Positions 29,932 through 39,820 of a DNA stretch of 64,000 bases are shown here, one piece after another. The position numbers and the translations under genes were made by a program. The stretch is from Providencia rustigianii DSM 4541. Lineage in GTDB: Bacteria > Pseudomonadota > Gammaproteobacteria > Enterobacterales > Enterobacteriaceae. Below the pieces are notes generated by a model that was not told where the DNA came from, searched no databases, and saw only the letters and a list, made by a program, of their open reading frames with translations. The DNA lies in assembly GCF_000156395.1 (NCBI RefSeq), contig NZ_GG703818.1, positions 611,944 through 675,943 of the forward strand. Direction: 5' to 3'. The stretch's first letter is position 1. Every line of letters starts with the position of its first letter.

Positions 29932-31224
29932 ATGACAATAGAGACAGCCGCAATAACCTCATTCGGCTCAACGAAAACGACTTCAAAGGTACTGTTTATT
30001 TGTTGGATGAGTATCTTATTCGAAGGCTATGACGTAGGCGTCATGGGCGCAGTACTGCCAACCCTCGCAGAATACAAACAATGGGATCTCAGTCCGTTAG
30101 AATTAGGCGCGCTAAGCAGTTATGCACTGGTTGGTATGTTTTTTGGCGCATTTATTATTGGCACGCTGAGCGAACTATATGGTCGTCGTCGTATGCTGTT
30201 AGCCTGTGTGACATTATTCTCAATAACTATGTTAGCTGCCGCTCTTGCACCGACACCGTGGTTCTTTGGTTTAATGCGTTTTATCGGTGGTATTGGGCTT
30301 GGTGGCGTTATCCCCGTAGCCGCAGCGCTCACCATCGAATACTCCCCCGCGGAAAAACGATCATTCAACTATGGCATCATGTACTCGGGGTATTCTTTAG
30401 GTATTTTAAGTGCTGCCGCGGTTGCCATGTGGCTACTTGAGCACTTTGGTTGGCGCAGTGTCATCGGCTTTGGTGCTTTACCTTTATTACTGATCTGGCC
30501 AATGGCTCGACTCCTGCCAGAATCCCTCGAATATCTCTCTCATAAAGGGCTTCATACCGAAGCAAAACAGCTCGCGCAAAAATTGGACATGGATTATCAA
30601 GCACCTCCTGAGCAGCAGAAGCATCAACCACAAAGTCTAAAACAGATTGTCTCTGTGGTCTTTGCATGGAACCATTTACGAGCCACGACGTGTTTCTGGA
30701 TTGCTCTATTCTGTGGGATGCTACTGGTTTATGGTTTAAATACCTGGCTGCCATCGATTATGAGAAAAGAGGGATATAACCTCGGTTCTAGCCTGACATT
30801 CTTAATTGTGTTCAGTTTAGCGTCTGCGTTAGGCGGGTTATTCTTAGGAAAAATTGCAGATAAATATGGTGTTCGCGGTTCTGTTGCCTTTTTCTTTTTA
30901 CTCGGGGCTATCGGGATTGGCTGTATGGTATTCAAACAAAATATCTATGTGAACTATGTCCTCGTCGCTTTCGCCGGTGTCGGGAGTATTTCAGCGGCAT
31001 TAATCCTAACGGGCTATATTGCCAACTATTATCCATCCAAGGCTCGAGCTTCAGCAACCGGATGGGCGCTGAGTTTCTCACGCATTGGCGCGATGTCGGG
31101 CCCCATGTTTGGTGCTTATATTGCCAGCCTAGGCATTGCAACTAGCTGGAATTTTATTGCATTCTCCATTGTCGCCGTGATTGCGGCTATCGCCGTCTTT
31201 TTACTGCCTCGTACCCGCCCATAG
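29932..31224 (+). CDS. MFS transporter of the aromatic acid:H+ symporter (AAHS) type
   Basis: The 430-residue protein has 12 predicted membrane segments and the AAHS/sugar-porter features EGYDVGVMGAVLP in helix 1, the loop motif GTLSELYGRRRML, RFIGGIGLGGVIPVAAAL, and GKIADKYGVRG between helices 8 and 9. Relatives PcaK, BenK and MhpT import hydroxybenzoates, benzoate or phenylpropionates. No ring-cleavage gene is adjacent, so the substrate is open. It stands alone, with a GAGAG site before the start. Confidence 0.85.
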   Translation: MTIETAAITSFGSTKTTSKVLFICWMSILFEGYDVGVMGAVLPTLAEYKQWDLSPLELGALSSYALVGMFFGAFIIGTLSELYGRRRMLLACVTLFSITMLAAALAPTPWFFGLMRFIGGIGLGGVIPVAAALTIEYSPAEKRSFNYGIMYSGYSLGILSAAAVAMWLLEHFGWRSVIGFGALPLLLIWPMARLLPESLEYLSHKGLHTEAKQLAQKLDMDYQAPPEQQKHQPQSLKQIVSVVFAWNHLRATTCFWIALFCGMLLVYGLNTWLPSIMRKEGYNLGSSLTFLIVFSLASALGGLFLGKIADKYGVRGSVAFFFLLGAIGIGCMVFKQNIYVNYVLVAFAGVGSISAALILTGYIANYYPSKARASATGWALSFSRIGAMSGPMFGAYIASLGIATSWNFIAFSIVAVIAAIAVFLLPRTRP

Positions 31225-31276
31225 ATAGCTGGCTAGTTAGCAAATAGGGGCTTATCGCCCTTATTTGCTTTTGAAA

Positions 31277-32407
31277 TTAATACGCCAGACGGTAATGCAA
31301 CTTCTCGCCTGCGGTCAACTCTGGAGAATCACTGTAATTGCTTGGTAATTCAATGAACCCATATAATTCAGGAATGTATAATTTTTGATACCACTCTAAC
31401 TCTGAACGCCGGTGCAATTGATTGCTGGCAAAATCTAATATCAAATATTTCTGTCCACTTCTCGCTGATTCCATCACTAGCAAGCCATCGTCCCAGATAA
31501 CCATATCTTGCAGATGGTTATAACCTGCTTCCTTGATCAGCTGAAAATTCCCGTCTTGATACTGATAAAGGGAAAATAATCGGCGAGAAGGCTCTTGAGC
31601 CGCCAGATAAATATCCCCTTTCTGATTCTGAACCGCCTCATTAATACGAATAGGCAACCATCGATGGCTCACCACGTTTTTCTGAGCGATGTTCACCACC
31701 ACTTCAAGAGACCCCATTTCATTACCGTAGCTGTACCACACAATTACATTGCCATCATGGACTGCATAAGAAAATGTTGAATTATCCGCGATTTCTTCGG
31801 GATAAAAGCGCCTCACGAGTTCGCGGGGATCCATCAAATATTGCCACGTAAGCCCTTTATCCGCGCTGGTGAAGATTTTTTGGTTGTCGATCAGGACATA
31901 AGGCTCCCCCTGACCACTTTGGTACATTTTCCCGGTAATTGCCGCATAAATGTATTCACCATACCCGTCTTTCCAGGGCGTTAGCACAGTGATCGAATTG
32001 TCCGCTAAATTCACCGTCCGATGCCCATCGCGCACCATTAAAAGGCACTGGGAGTCTTCACACACCGCGTTATAAAAACTGTCGCTAAATTGCGTGATAA
32101 AATGCACACCATCTTTATTGGCAAATAACACCTGATAACTATCTTTCTGTGCAGGCGAAAACAAATCGGATCGATTGTAATAGTAGGATGAGCGGCCATT
32201 TTTCTGCGCAATAATCAGCGTGCCGCCTTTTGCAGGGTAAGTTTTGGCGTAATCATAATCTGCAATATAAGCATTGTTCTCTTGGCTATTATCTTTCCAC
32301 TGCCATGACGTATCATTCCCACCAAATACCAGCATCAATGTTGAGCCTAAACACACCAAGAAAACGGCACCTGTCACCAGAAAACGCCAACTTAGAAATG
32401 GATTCAT
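31277..32407 (-). CDS. Uncharacterised membrane-anchored protein with an Asp-box (beta-propeller-like)
   Basis: I do not recognise the family. The 376-residue protein has a single N-terminal anchor (FLVTGAVFLVCLGSTLMLVFG) and a large, probably periplasmic, beta-rich part. The segment FTSADKGLTWQ fits the Asp-box pattern S-x-D-x-G-x-T-W that marks sialidase-like beta-propellers. The start shares one base with the stop of the upstream gene (TAATG), so the two are translationally coupled and probably act together. Confidence 0.7.
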   Translation of the reverse strand: MNPFLSWRFLVTGAVFLVCLGSTLMLVFGGNDTSWQWKDNSQENNAYIADYDYAKTYPAKGGTLIIAQKNGRSSYYYNRSDLFSPAQKDSYQVLFANKDGVHFITQFSDSFYNAVCEDSQCLLMVRDGHRTVNLADNSITVLTPWKDGYGEYIYAAITGKMYQSGQGEPYVLIDNQKIFTSADKGLTWQYLMDPRELVRRFYPEEIADNSTFSYAVHDGNVIVWYSYGNEMGSLEVVVNIAQKNVVSHRWLPIRINEAVQNQKGDIYLAAQEPSRRLFSLYQYQDGNFQLIKEAGYNHLQDMVIWDDGLLVMESARSGQKYLILDFASNQLHRRSELEWYQKLYIPELYGFIELPSNYSDSPELTAGEKLHYRLAY

Positions 32408-33657
32408 TAACGTACCTCCATGACATAAGCATCTTTACCTTGTTGGCATCGTAATAAGCTCAAGATAGCTTGGGTTTGGTAATAGCCATTACCCCGTTTC
32501 GAAAACCGATAATAAGCCGCCATACCAAGGGCAATTAAAAAACTGATACCGAGGGTTATCGAGCTGGCAAAACCAATAAATATTAGGTCATTATCGAGCA
32601 AGTACAGCCAATCCCAATAATCCCAGTGGCTTCCTCGATCGACAACATCGCTAATCGCCATCGCGCCAAACATTGCCAAAAATAGCGCCAAAATAATGCC
32701 GGTGATCCCCCATAACGCTAGATACAGCCCACGTTCTTGCGCCATACCTCGAGCAGACAGCGTATAAGCTAAATCATCTTGGTGGTTATACATGCCAAAT
32801 ACGACGCTATCGGGAAACCCATTTTCAACTTTGGAGTGATAGACCTCTACCTCATCCCCTTGAGCGAGAAAAAAACTGTGGTTATTAAAGAAAGGCTTTG
32901 AGGCATCTAACTTGAGATTCAAATGGCTTTTATTCACTTGAAGCTCTATTTCATTGCGAGTGTATGTGCCCCCGCGATAATAATATTCAATCGTCTTGAT
33001 ACTCTTAAGATTCACTTTGCCTTTTGTCACCTGTAACGAGGTTTCAGGGATAGGCTTCTGCTTTCGATGATCTATTTTGAGCGGTTTGGAATGCGGGTTT
33101 TTAATTCCCTCAATCTGAATCAGATTTTCACCAGAATTTACCTGAAACTTGCCCGCTATCACTAAATCTAATGCACGTAAGATGGTTTTTCGTTTTCGGC
33201 TAAAAATAGTGAAAGTTTGTGAAATACACATAAACAGCAGAACGCCTCCCACAAAAGCCGCCATTGCTAATAATGACCCTAAAACAATTAACCATGTACT
33301 CTCTTCGTCATTAAACACGCAAAAGAACGCAGGGATAAAGAGGGCAACAAGCCCAAATGATAGCAGGTACTGTTTTACTAACCCTTTGTCGAATTTAAGG
33401 TTTCTATCGGGTTCCAAACGTCCATGCTCGGGATGGTAAACCCATTTCAGCCAATAGCTCCCATCATTCAGCTGTTCAGCAGAAATAATCAAAGTGTCGT
33501 CTTTATTCAATCGTTCCAAAAATATTTGGCTGTTTTCAAAATCTTCAGCATTGAAAAAGAACACTTTATCCGAGGCAATTAACCTCACCATGCCCACGGG
33601 AGTTACATTTTGGTAATCGCACTGAACAAGCTTAACGTGAAAATATTGAACACCCAT
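32407..33657 (-). CDS. Uncharacterised multi-pass membrane protein
   Basis: I do not recognise this 416-residue protein. It has about four hydrophobic segments: two near residues 90-160 (YLLSFGLVALFIPAFFCVF; LIVLGSLLAMAAFVGGVLLFMC) and two near 310-390 (ALWGITGIILALFLAMFGAM; IGFASSITLGISFLIALGMAA). Between them is a cytoplasmic or periplasmic domain of about 140 residues. It begins the two-gene unit with the Asp-box protein. The arrangement resembles a membrane complex with a sensor or shield domain, but this is not evidence of function. Confidence 0.68.
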   Translation of the reverse strand: MGVQYFHVKLVQCDYQNVTPVGMVRLIASDKVFFFNAEDFENSQIFLERLNKDDTLIISAEQLNDGSYWLKWVYHPEHGRLEPDRNLKFDKGLVKQYLLSFGLVALFIPAFFCVFNDEESTWLIVLGSLLAMAAFVGGVLLFMCISQTFTIFSRKRKTILRALDLVIAGKFQVNSGENLIQIEGIKNPHSKPLKIDHRKQKPIPETSLQVTKGKVNLKSIKTIEYYYRGGTYTRNEIELQVNKSHLNLKLDASKPFFNNHSFFLAQGDEVEVYHSKVENGFPDSVVFGMYNHQDDLAYTLSARGMAQERGLYLALWGITGIILALFLAMFGAMAISDVVDRGSHWDYWDWLYLLDNDLIFIGFASSITLGISFLIALGMAAYYRFSKRGNGYYQTQAILSLLRCQQGKDAYVMEVR

Positions 33658-33941
33658 TAAGATGCCTATTTGTTATAGTTAATTTAATATTATGATAATA
33701 AATAAAGGTATGCAGCCCTAGAGGAACTTTCCTTATAATAGACAAATTCAGATAATTACAGGTTCAGTAATGGAACTCTCTTTACCTGATAAAAGTCTAT
33801 TTTACTCTGAAAACACATCTAGACTCTGGTAAAGGAAATAATTGCTGCTAGACTTGCGCCTATTGCTATTTTGAATGCAATAAATCTCAAATAAATGCAT
33901 TATTTTATCCCTACCGTTAACGACAACTTTGAATAAAAGCG

Positions 33942-34655
33942 ATGACATCACAACCTGCATACAAGCAAATTCAATCTTACATTTTACGCAGTATTGATTT
34001 AGGGATTTTTAAACCTGAAACTCAGATCCCCACGGAACTTGAGTTATGCGCACAATTTAATGTGAGCCGCATGACAGTAAATAAAGCAATCTCTGAATTA
34101 AGCCAGAAAGGAATTTTGAATCGCATTGCAGGGAAAGGCACTTTTGTTGCGACCCAGAAGCATGAACTACCTGTCACAAAAGCATTTGATATTTTTGATG
34201 AAATATCGACAAGCGGCAACAAATACAGTGGGCACCAATTACAGCTAAAAGTGATCCCCGCCTCCTCAGAAATCGCCCTACAACTCGGGGTGACGGAAGG
34301 AAGTGAAATTGGCTATTGTAAAATGCTGCATTTCGAAAATGATATCCCTCTGATGCTTGAAGAACGCTATGTTAACCATGCTATTGCCCCTGAATTTACT
34401 CAGCAGCACTATGGGGATAACGAAACGCCCAGTGGCTATTTACAACGTCATTTTCCTGTCAGTGAAATGGAGCATACCATCGAGGCTATCTTGGCAAGTA
34501 AAGCGATTGCCAATGCGTTGTCCATCAAAGAGAATGCTCCCTGTTTACAGCTAAGCCGCCGTACTTGGACAGAAAATACCTTAATTAGCTACGTTAATAT
34601 GATCAGTGCGGGTTCCCGCTATAAATTAAAACTACATTCTCGTATCGATAATTAA
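33942..34655 (+). CDS. hutC: HutC-type GntR family transcriptional repressor
   Basis: The 237-residue protein has an N-terminal winged helix of the GntR family (about residues 5-70, with IPTELELCAQFNVSRMTVNKAI) and a C-terminal UTRA ligand-binding domain, as in HutC. HutC proteins repress histidine-utilisation genes and release DNA when urocanate binds. The gene is convergent to the catabolic operon ending at 34805, and TGTATATACA-type boxes lie upstream of hutU. I infer that it controls that operon, perhaps sensing urocanate or imidazole propionate. Confidence 0.88.
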   Translation: MTSQPAYKQIQSYILRSIDLGIFKPETQIPTELELCAQFNVSRMTVNKAISELSQKGILNRIAGKGTFVATQKHELPVTKAFDIFDEISTSGNKYSGHQLQLKVIPASSEIALQLGVTEGSEIGYCKMLHFENDIPLMLEERYVNHAIAPEFTQQHYGDNETPSGYLQRHFPVSEMEHTIEAILASKAIANALSIKENAPCLQLSRRTWTENTLISYVNMISAGSRYKLKLHSRIDN

Positions 34656-34660
34656 GCGAT

Positions 34661-34690
34661 AAAAAAAGGGGCAAATTTGCCCCAAAACGA
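34661..34690. terminator. Bidirectional terminator between hutC and the ETF-QO gene
   Basis: GGGGCAAATTTGCCCC (34668-34683) forms a compact stem. On the minus strand it is followed by seven T residues, marking the end of the long hutU-etf gene set. It lies 115 bp after the ETF-QO stop and 13 bp after the hutC stop. Confidence 0.85.
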
Positions 34691-34804
34691 CTGATAACTC
34701 CTTAATATACCTTCGATAATTCCTGTAAATATTGTTGAATATTCTCAACAACATTCAACAAGAAATATGGCCGGTATCAACACATCAACATCACAACAAA
34801 TCAC

Positions 34805-36490
34805 TTACATACCTTGATAAATAGGGCCTTCTCCACCTTGCGGCGCTGTCCACGTAATATTTTGCCGAGGATCTTTGATATCACAGGCTTTACAATGCAG
34901 GCAGTTTTGCGCATTTATTTGCAGTTTTTCTTGCTGTTTATCATTCACAATTTCATAAACACCCGCTGGACAATATCGGGTTTCTGGTGCCGCATATTCA
35001 GTAAAATTCACCTGAATTGCTACATCAGGGTCACTTAAGCGTAAATGGCAAGGCTGCTCTTCTGCATGGTTCGTATTAGATAAAAATACCGACGAGGGTT
35101 TATCAAAACTTAATTTGCCATCAGGTTTTGGATAACTCATCGGTTGGAAATATTTGGCTTCTCTTAACCCTTGGTGATCCTCGGTTTTCAACTTTAATGT
35201 CCACGGAACTCGCCCTTTAAACAGGAGTTGCTCAGTTCCAAATAACATGGAACCTACCACCAGCCCTTTTTTCATGTATGGCTTAAAATTACGCGTCTGA
35301 TAAAGTTCCTGATACAGCCAGCTATTTTCAAATTGAGACTGGTATTGGCGTTTAAATTCTTGATGGTCAATCTGTTCATCAACCCAAGATTCAAATAAGG
35401 CTTCAGCAGCTACCATGCCGCTTTTCACTGCACAATGGCTGCCCTTAATCCGTGCCGCATTGAGAAACCCAGCATCATCCCCGATTAATGCACCACCCGG
35501 AAAACTCAGTTCAGGTAAGGCGGGTAGCCCTCCCGCGACCATAGTTCTTGCCCCGTAACTGACCCGCTCGCCTCCCGCTAAAAAGGCACTAAATGCAGGA
35601 TGGGTTTTCAAGCGTTGAAACTCTTCAAATGGCGACAGATAGGGATTTTCATAATTCAGACCAACCACTAATCCAACAGCAACTAAATCTTCCCCATAGT
35701 GATAAGCAAACCCGCCGCCATAAGTTTGGTTATTCAGCGGCCAGCCCACCGAATGGATCACGAGCCCCGCTTGATGCTGTGCTTTAGGAATTTGCCAAAT
35801 CTCTTTCAGCCCCAATCCATAGGTTTGTTTACCGCTATTTGCGGCTAAATCAAATCGCTCAATAAGCTGTTTACCTAACTGACCGCGACAACCTTCTGCA
35901 AAGAAGGTCATTTTGGCCATCAGATTCATTCCTGCCTGATACATCGCGGTTGGGTGACCTTGTTTATCTAATCCCATGTCCCCTGTAGTGACACCAATAA
36001 CGTGTCCATTTTCATCAAACACGATTTCGGTCGCGGCAAAACCGGGAAAAATATCAACGCCAAGCTGCTCCGCTTCTGCTGCTAATGCCGCACTAATTTG
36101 TCCAAGACTACCAATCAAATTGCCATGATTTTTTAAACATGCAGGTAGCAGCGATAAAGGCAATTTATTCGCTTTATTTTCTTTCAGCCATAAAAAACGA
36201 TCCTCACTGACAGGGGTCAGTGGAACAGATATTTTTTGTTGCCAATCCGCGAATAATTCATCAAGCCCACGAGGATCAATTACCGCTCCCGAAAGAATGT
36301 GTGCCCCAATTTCTGCACCTTTATCAATTAAGCAGACCGAAAGATCTCGCCCATTCTGGCTGGCTAACTGTTTTAGACGTATTGCCGCAGATAATCCCGC
36401 AGGTCCACCACCGACAATCAGGACATCAAATTCCATCGATTCTCGCTCTGGAGCCTCATTGATATTTACACTATTGTCGATAGTCATCAT
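34805..36490 (-). CDS. Electron transfer flavoprotein-ubiquinone oxidoreductase, full length with 4Fe-4S domain
   Basis: The 561-residue protein begins with an FAD-binding Rossmann motif (FDVLIVGGGPAGLSAAIRL). It continues with the family's quinone-binding, membrane-associated part (VGGSMLFGTEQLL region) and ends with a ferredoxin-like domain with cysteines in RYCPAGVYE and NCLHCKACDIKDP. This is the length of mitochondrial and proteobacterial ETF-QO. The FixC proteins of the carnitine and nitrogen-fixation systems are about 430 residues and use a separate FixX. It would pass electrons from reduced ETF to ubiquinone. The start has GAGAGGGAC upstream. It is the last gene of the operon, 9 bp after etfA. 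Confidence 0.93.
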   Translation of the reverse strand: MMTIDNSVNINEAPERESMEFDVLIVGGGPAGLSAAIRLKQLASQNGRDLSVCLIDKGAEIGAHILSGAVIDPRGLDELFADWQQKISVPLTPVSEDRFLWLKENKANKLPLSLLPACLKNHGNLIGSLGQISAALAAEAEQLGVDIFPGFAATEIVFDENGHVIGVTTGDMGLDKQGHPTAMYQAGMNLMAKMTFFAEGCRGQLGKQLIERFDLAANSGKQTYGLGLKEIWQIPKAQHQAGLVIHSVGWPLNNQTYGGGFAYHYGEDLVAVGLVVGLNYENPYLSPFEEFQRLKTHPAFSAFLAGGERVSYGARTMVAGGLPALPELSFPGGALIGDDAGFLNAARIKGSHCAVKSGMVAAEALFESWVDEQIDHQEFKRQYQSQFENSWLYQELYQTRNFKPYMKKGLVVGSMLFGTEQLLFKGRVPWTLKLKTEDHQGLREAKYFQPMSYPKPDGKLSFDKPSSVFLSNTNHAEEQPCHLRLSDPDVAIQVNFTEYAAPETRYCPAGVYEIVNDKQQEKLQINAQNCLHCKACDIKDPRQNITWTAPQGGEGPIYQGM

Positions 36491-36499
36491 GTCCCTCTC

Positions 36500-37450
36500 T
36501 TATGCCAATGCTTTGTCGAATTCAGGCAAAATTTGGAATAAATCCCCCACAATGCCATAGTCAGCAACTTGGAAAATTGGCGCTTCAGGATCACTATTAA
36601 TTGCGACGATCACTTTGCTTTCTTTCATTCCGGCAATATGTTGGATCGCACCGGAGATCCCCACGGCGATATACAGATCAGGTGCCACGATCTTACCTGT
36701 TTGCCCAACTTGGTAATCATTTGGAACATACCCCGCATCAACCGCTGCACGAGATGCCCCCACCGCAGCCCCCAATTTGTCAGCGATCGTTTCGAGCAGC
36801 GCGAAATTCTCACCGGAACTTAATCCTCGTCCCCCCGAAATCACCACCTTGGCAGAGCTGAGCTCAGCTCGACTCACTTGGGTCAGTGATTGGCTGGTTA
36901 ATTCAGAAAGTGGCTCAATGGGCTCCACAACGATATGTTCAACCGCTGCTGGTGCTTGCTGTACTTGGCTTCCAGAAAATGCGGAGTTACGTACGGTTAT
37001 CACCACTTGGTTACCATTATTTTGTACCGTTGCTAGAGCATTCCCTGCATAAATAGGGCGTACAAAAGTCTGAGCATCAATAATTTGGGTAATATCTGAA
37101 ATTTGAGAAATGCCGAGTGTTGCTGCAACCCGCGGCGCAATATTTTTGCCAAAAGTCGTCGCAGGAAACACTAAGTGGCTATAGGATTTGGCAACCGCTA
37201 CGATGGCGTTAGTCATCGGTTCAGCGAGCTGATTTTTTAATTCACTTTCATCAATGGCAATGACCTTATCAACACCACCGAGAGTGGCCGCTGACTCAGC
37301 GACTTGGCTAATATCTCTCCCAGCGACTAACACATGTAAACTTCCCCCTTGGGATACAAGTTCACGGGCGGCGGTCATACAGTTATAGGTTGCTGATTTT
37401 ATTGTTTGGTTATCATGTTCAACAACCACTAAAACGGATAATTGGCTCAT
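36500..37450 (-). CDS. etfA: Electron transfer flavoprotein alpha subunit
   Basis: The 316-residue protein has the ETF alpha layout: an N-terminal domain ([20 protein letters not shown]) and a C-terminal FAD-binding domain with [44 protein letters not shown] and [16 protein letters not shown]. With EtfB it accepts electrons from acyl-CoA dehydrogenases one at a time. It lies between etfB (15 bp) and the ETF-QO gene (9 bp), so these three form a full route from the dehydrogenase to quinone. Confidence 0.94.
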   Translation of the reverse strand: MSQLSVLVVVEHDNQTIKSATYNCMTAARELVSQGGSLHVLVAGRDISQVAESAATLGGVDKVIAIDESELKNQLAEPMTNAIVAVAKSYSHLVFPATTFGKNIAPRVAATLGISQISDITQIIDAQTFVRPIYAGNALATVQNNGNQVVITVRNSAFSGSQVQQAPAAVEHIVVEPIEPLSELTSQSLTQVSRAELSSAKVVISGGRGLSSGENFALLETIADKLGAAVGASRAAVDAGYVPNDYQVGQTGKIVAPDLYIAVGISGAIQHIAGMKESKVIVAINSDPEAPIFQVADYGIVGDLFQILPEFDKALA

Positions 37451-37465
37451 GGTCAGGCTCCCTCG

Positions 37466-38221
37466 TTAAATCACTTCTTTTGCTTGCAATTCAGTCACTA
37501 ATGCCGATACATCATTAAACAAGGTACATTGTCCTGTTCGTTTTTTCGGCTCCGCCACATTTAGAATTTTGACTTGCCCTAATGGCGAGAAATCCAACGT
37601 GGCGACATCAATAATTTCCAATGGTTTTTTCTTGGCTTTCATAATATTAGGGAGCGTTGCATAGCGAGGTTCGTTTAAACGTAAATCCGTCGTCACTATC
37701 GCCGGAAATCCCATGGATAAGGTTTCTAGCCCTCCATCAATTTCACGGGTCACTTGCACACGCTCACCTTCAATCACGATTTGTGAAGCAAATGTGGCTT
37801 GAGCACATCCCAATAATGCCGATAACATTTGTCCCGTTTGGTTGCAGTCATCATCAATCGCTTGCTTGCCTAATAAAATTAAATCGGGTTGTTCTTTGGT
37901 GACTATTTTCTGTAATAGGCGAGCAATATCGAGGGGCTCCAGCACCATTTCTGTCGGTCTTTGAACCAAAATGGCACGGTCAGCCCCTATTGCCATGGCG
38001 CTGCGTAATGTCTCTTGAGCAGTGGCATCGCCAATAGAAACCGCGATCACTTCCGTCGCCTTTCCGGCTTCTTTAAGGCGTACCGCTTCTTCCACTGCAA
38101 TTTCATCAAACGGATTGATCGCCATTTTGACGTTGGCGAGCTCAACCCCTGAACCGTCTGCTTTGACGCGAATTTTTACGTTATGGTCAATAACACGTTT
38201 CACAGCGACTAAAATTTTCAT
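37466..38221 (-). CDS. etfB: Electron transfer flavoprotein beta subunit
   Basis: The product is 251 residues when started at ATG 38221 (MKILVAVKRVIDHNVKIRV). GTTAGGAG-type spacing favours this ATG over a GTG two codons earlier. Family landmarks include MAINPFDEIAVEEAVRLKE, DLILLGKQAIDDDCNQTGQM, and the recognition loop NIMKAKKKPLE, which contacts partner dehydrogenases. It binds AMP and pairs with EtfA. It follows the permease gene after 159 bp. Confidence 0.94.
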   Translation of the reverse strand: MKILVAVKRVIDHNVKIRVKADGSGVELANVKMAINPFDEIAVEEAVRLKEAGKATEVIAVSIGDATAQETLRSAMAIGADRAILVQRPTEMVLEPLDIARLLQKIVTKEQPDLILLGKQAIDDDCNQTGQMLSALLGCAQATFASQIVIEGERVQVTREIDGGLETLSMGFPAIVTTDLRLNEPRYATLPNIMKAKKKPLEIIDVATLDFSPLGQVKILNVAEPKKRTGQCTLFNDVSALVTELQAKEVI

Positions 38222-38297
38222 AACCACTCCTAATCACGGACTTTGTTGCTATTTGTTGGATGTTCGACCTGTTTTTCAGGTTGAGGAAGCCCATAGC

Positions 38298-38312
38298 AGT
38301 GAATCATTCACT
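38298..38312. promoter_or_regulatory. Short perfect dyad upstream of etfB
   Basis: AGTGAAT-C-ATTCACT is a 15-bp perfect palindrome in the 159-bp gap between the permease gene and etfB. It could be an operator or a small RNA hairpin. It does not resemble the HutC boxes near hutU. Confidence 0.35.
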
Positions 38313-38380
38313 ACTAAGGACAACACTCGATTTATCGTTTTATTTATCAGTAAGTCAGATTCTAGGTAGGTAAATACACC

Positions 38381-39820
38381 CTATTTGGCTTCTGGCAATA
38401 TCAGGCGGTCTGCCACTGACATAGGCCAAATCTTCACAGCGGCATAGTAAATAATGCCAGTGGCAACTAACCCAATAATCCATGAAATATCCACGCCACC
38501 GAGGCTTTCAACGAGAGGCCCAGTATAGAATCCCGTCGCAATAAATGGCATTTGAATCAGAACGCCGATAACGTAGGTGATGATGCCGACTTTATTCCAA
38601 CGACCATAACGCCCATTTGGATTCGACAACTGCGGAACGTCATAGCGCCCTTTTGTCACCCAGTAATAATCCACTAAATTAATAGCACTCCACGGTGTGA
38701 AAAACGCCAGTAAGAACAGTAAGAAAGCCGAGAATAGTTTCAGGAATGAATGTTGCCCTGCCAACCCGAGTAGAGTCGAGAAGCTAACCATTAAGATGAT
38801 GAAAAACAGTCGTTGACCGCGGGTAATCTGATGCTTCCCTTTGAAACCGCACCAAATCGCCGCCATCGACATAAAGCTGCCATATGCGTTCAGTGCAGTA
38901 ATGGTCACTTTGCCGAAGAAAATACTGATATACAGCAGAGCCGCAATCAGCCCTGTACTGCCCAACCCAACAATATAAGAGACTTCATGTCCAGCAAACT
39001 GATTTCCCGCCAATGCAGCGGCAAAAACGCCAAGGATCATCGATGCTTGAGTCCCAATCACAGTCCCGGAACCCACGGCTAAAAAGGCTTTGATGGTTGG
39101 GGTTTTGGTTGGTAAGTAACGAGAATAGTCAGCAACATAAGGCCCAAATGCAATCTGCCAAGAAGCTGATAATGACATCGCAAACAGAAAATTAGTCCAA
39201 TTGAAATGACGATTCTCCAATAGTACAGAAACATCATTCATATAAAATAGACGGAAAAACAGGTAGAAAAAGGCAATAACGCCAATAACACTCGCCGCTT
39301 TACCCAGTATATGGATAATCCGATAACCACAGATAGTGATCCCAATAATCACTAAACCAAAAATAATAATCCCCACCCAGTCACTTACATGCAAGAGTTG
39401 CCCCACCGCTTGACCGGCTAATACCGTGCCACTGGCTGAGAACCCCACATACATTAAGCAAACCAGTAAAATAGGAATAACGGCGCCATAGACCCCAAAC
39501 TGAACACGGCTGGAGATCATTTGTGGTAGACCCAGTTTAGGCCCTTGAACCGCATGCAGTGCCATGACTGCACCACCTAATAATTGGCCGATAAATAAGC
39601 CAATCAGTGACCAAAATACATCGCCACCCAGAACTACGGCCAGCGCTCCGGTGACAATTGCCGTGATTTGTAAGTTAGCACCAAACCATAATGTAAATTG
39701 GCTGGATAACGTGCCATGGCGTTCTGATTCGGGAATATAGTCGATGGAACGAGCTTCGATAAGGGGAACGTTATCTTGTCGAGGCTTTTTTTGCTCAATA
39801 ATATCGTTGGAAACTGTCAT
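38381..39820 (-). CDS. NCS1 family permease (purine/cytosine/allantoin type), probable imidazole compound importer
   Basis: The 479-residue protein has about 12 membrane segments and NCS1 features: the N-terminal TLWFGANLQITAIVTGALAV, GLPQMISSRVQFGVYGA, SWQIAFGPYVADYSRYLP and FTPWSAINLVDYYWV. NCS1 transporters take up purines, pyrimidines, hydantoins and related ring compounds with Na+ or H+. It is embedded between the acyl-CoA dehydrogenase and etfB genes, so import of an imidazole acid such as imidazole propionate or urocanate is the natural inference. Substrate is not readable from the sequence. Confidence 0.85.
   Translation of the reverse strand: MTVSNDIIEQKKPRQDNVPLIEARSIDYIPESERHGTLSSQFTLWFGANLQITAIVTGALAVVLGGDVFWSLIGLFIGQLLGGAVMALHAVQGPKLGLPQMISSRVQFGVYGAVIPILLVCLMYVGFSASGTVLAGQAVGQLLHVSDWVGIIIFGLVIIGITICGYRIIHILGKAASVIGVIAFFYLFFRLFYMNDVSVLLENRHFNWTNFLFAMSLSASWQIAFGPYVADYSRYLPTKTPTIKAFLAVGSGTVIGTQASMILGVFAAALAGNQFAGHEVSYIVGLGSTGLIAALLYISIFFGKVTITALNAYGSFMSMAAIWCGFKGKHQITRGQRLFFIILMVSFSTLLGLAGQHSFLKLFSAFLLFLLAFFTPWSAINLVDYYWVTKGRYDVPQLSNPNGRYGRWNKVGIITYVIGVLIQMPFIATGFYTGPLVESLGGVDISWIIGLVATGIIYYAAVKIWPMSVADRLILPEAK

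Noticed and set aside
29726-29986. 86-codon minus-strand frame overlapping the start of the AAHS transporter gene
   Set aside because: It crosses the transporter's start and ribosome site, and the protein has no plausible domain.
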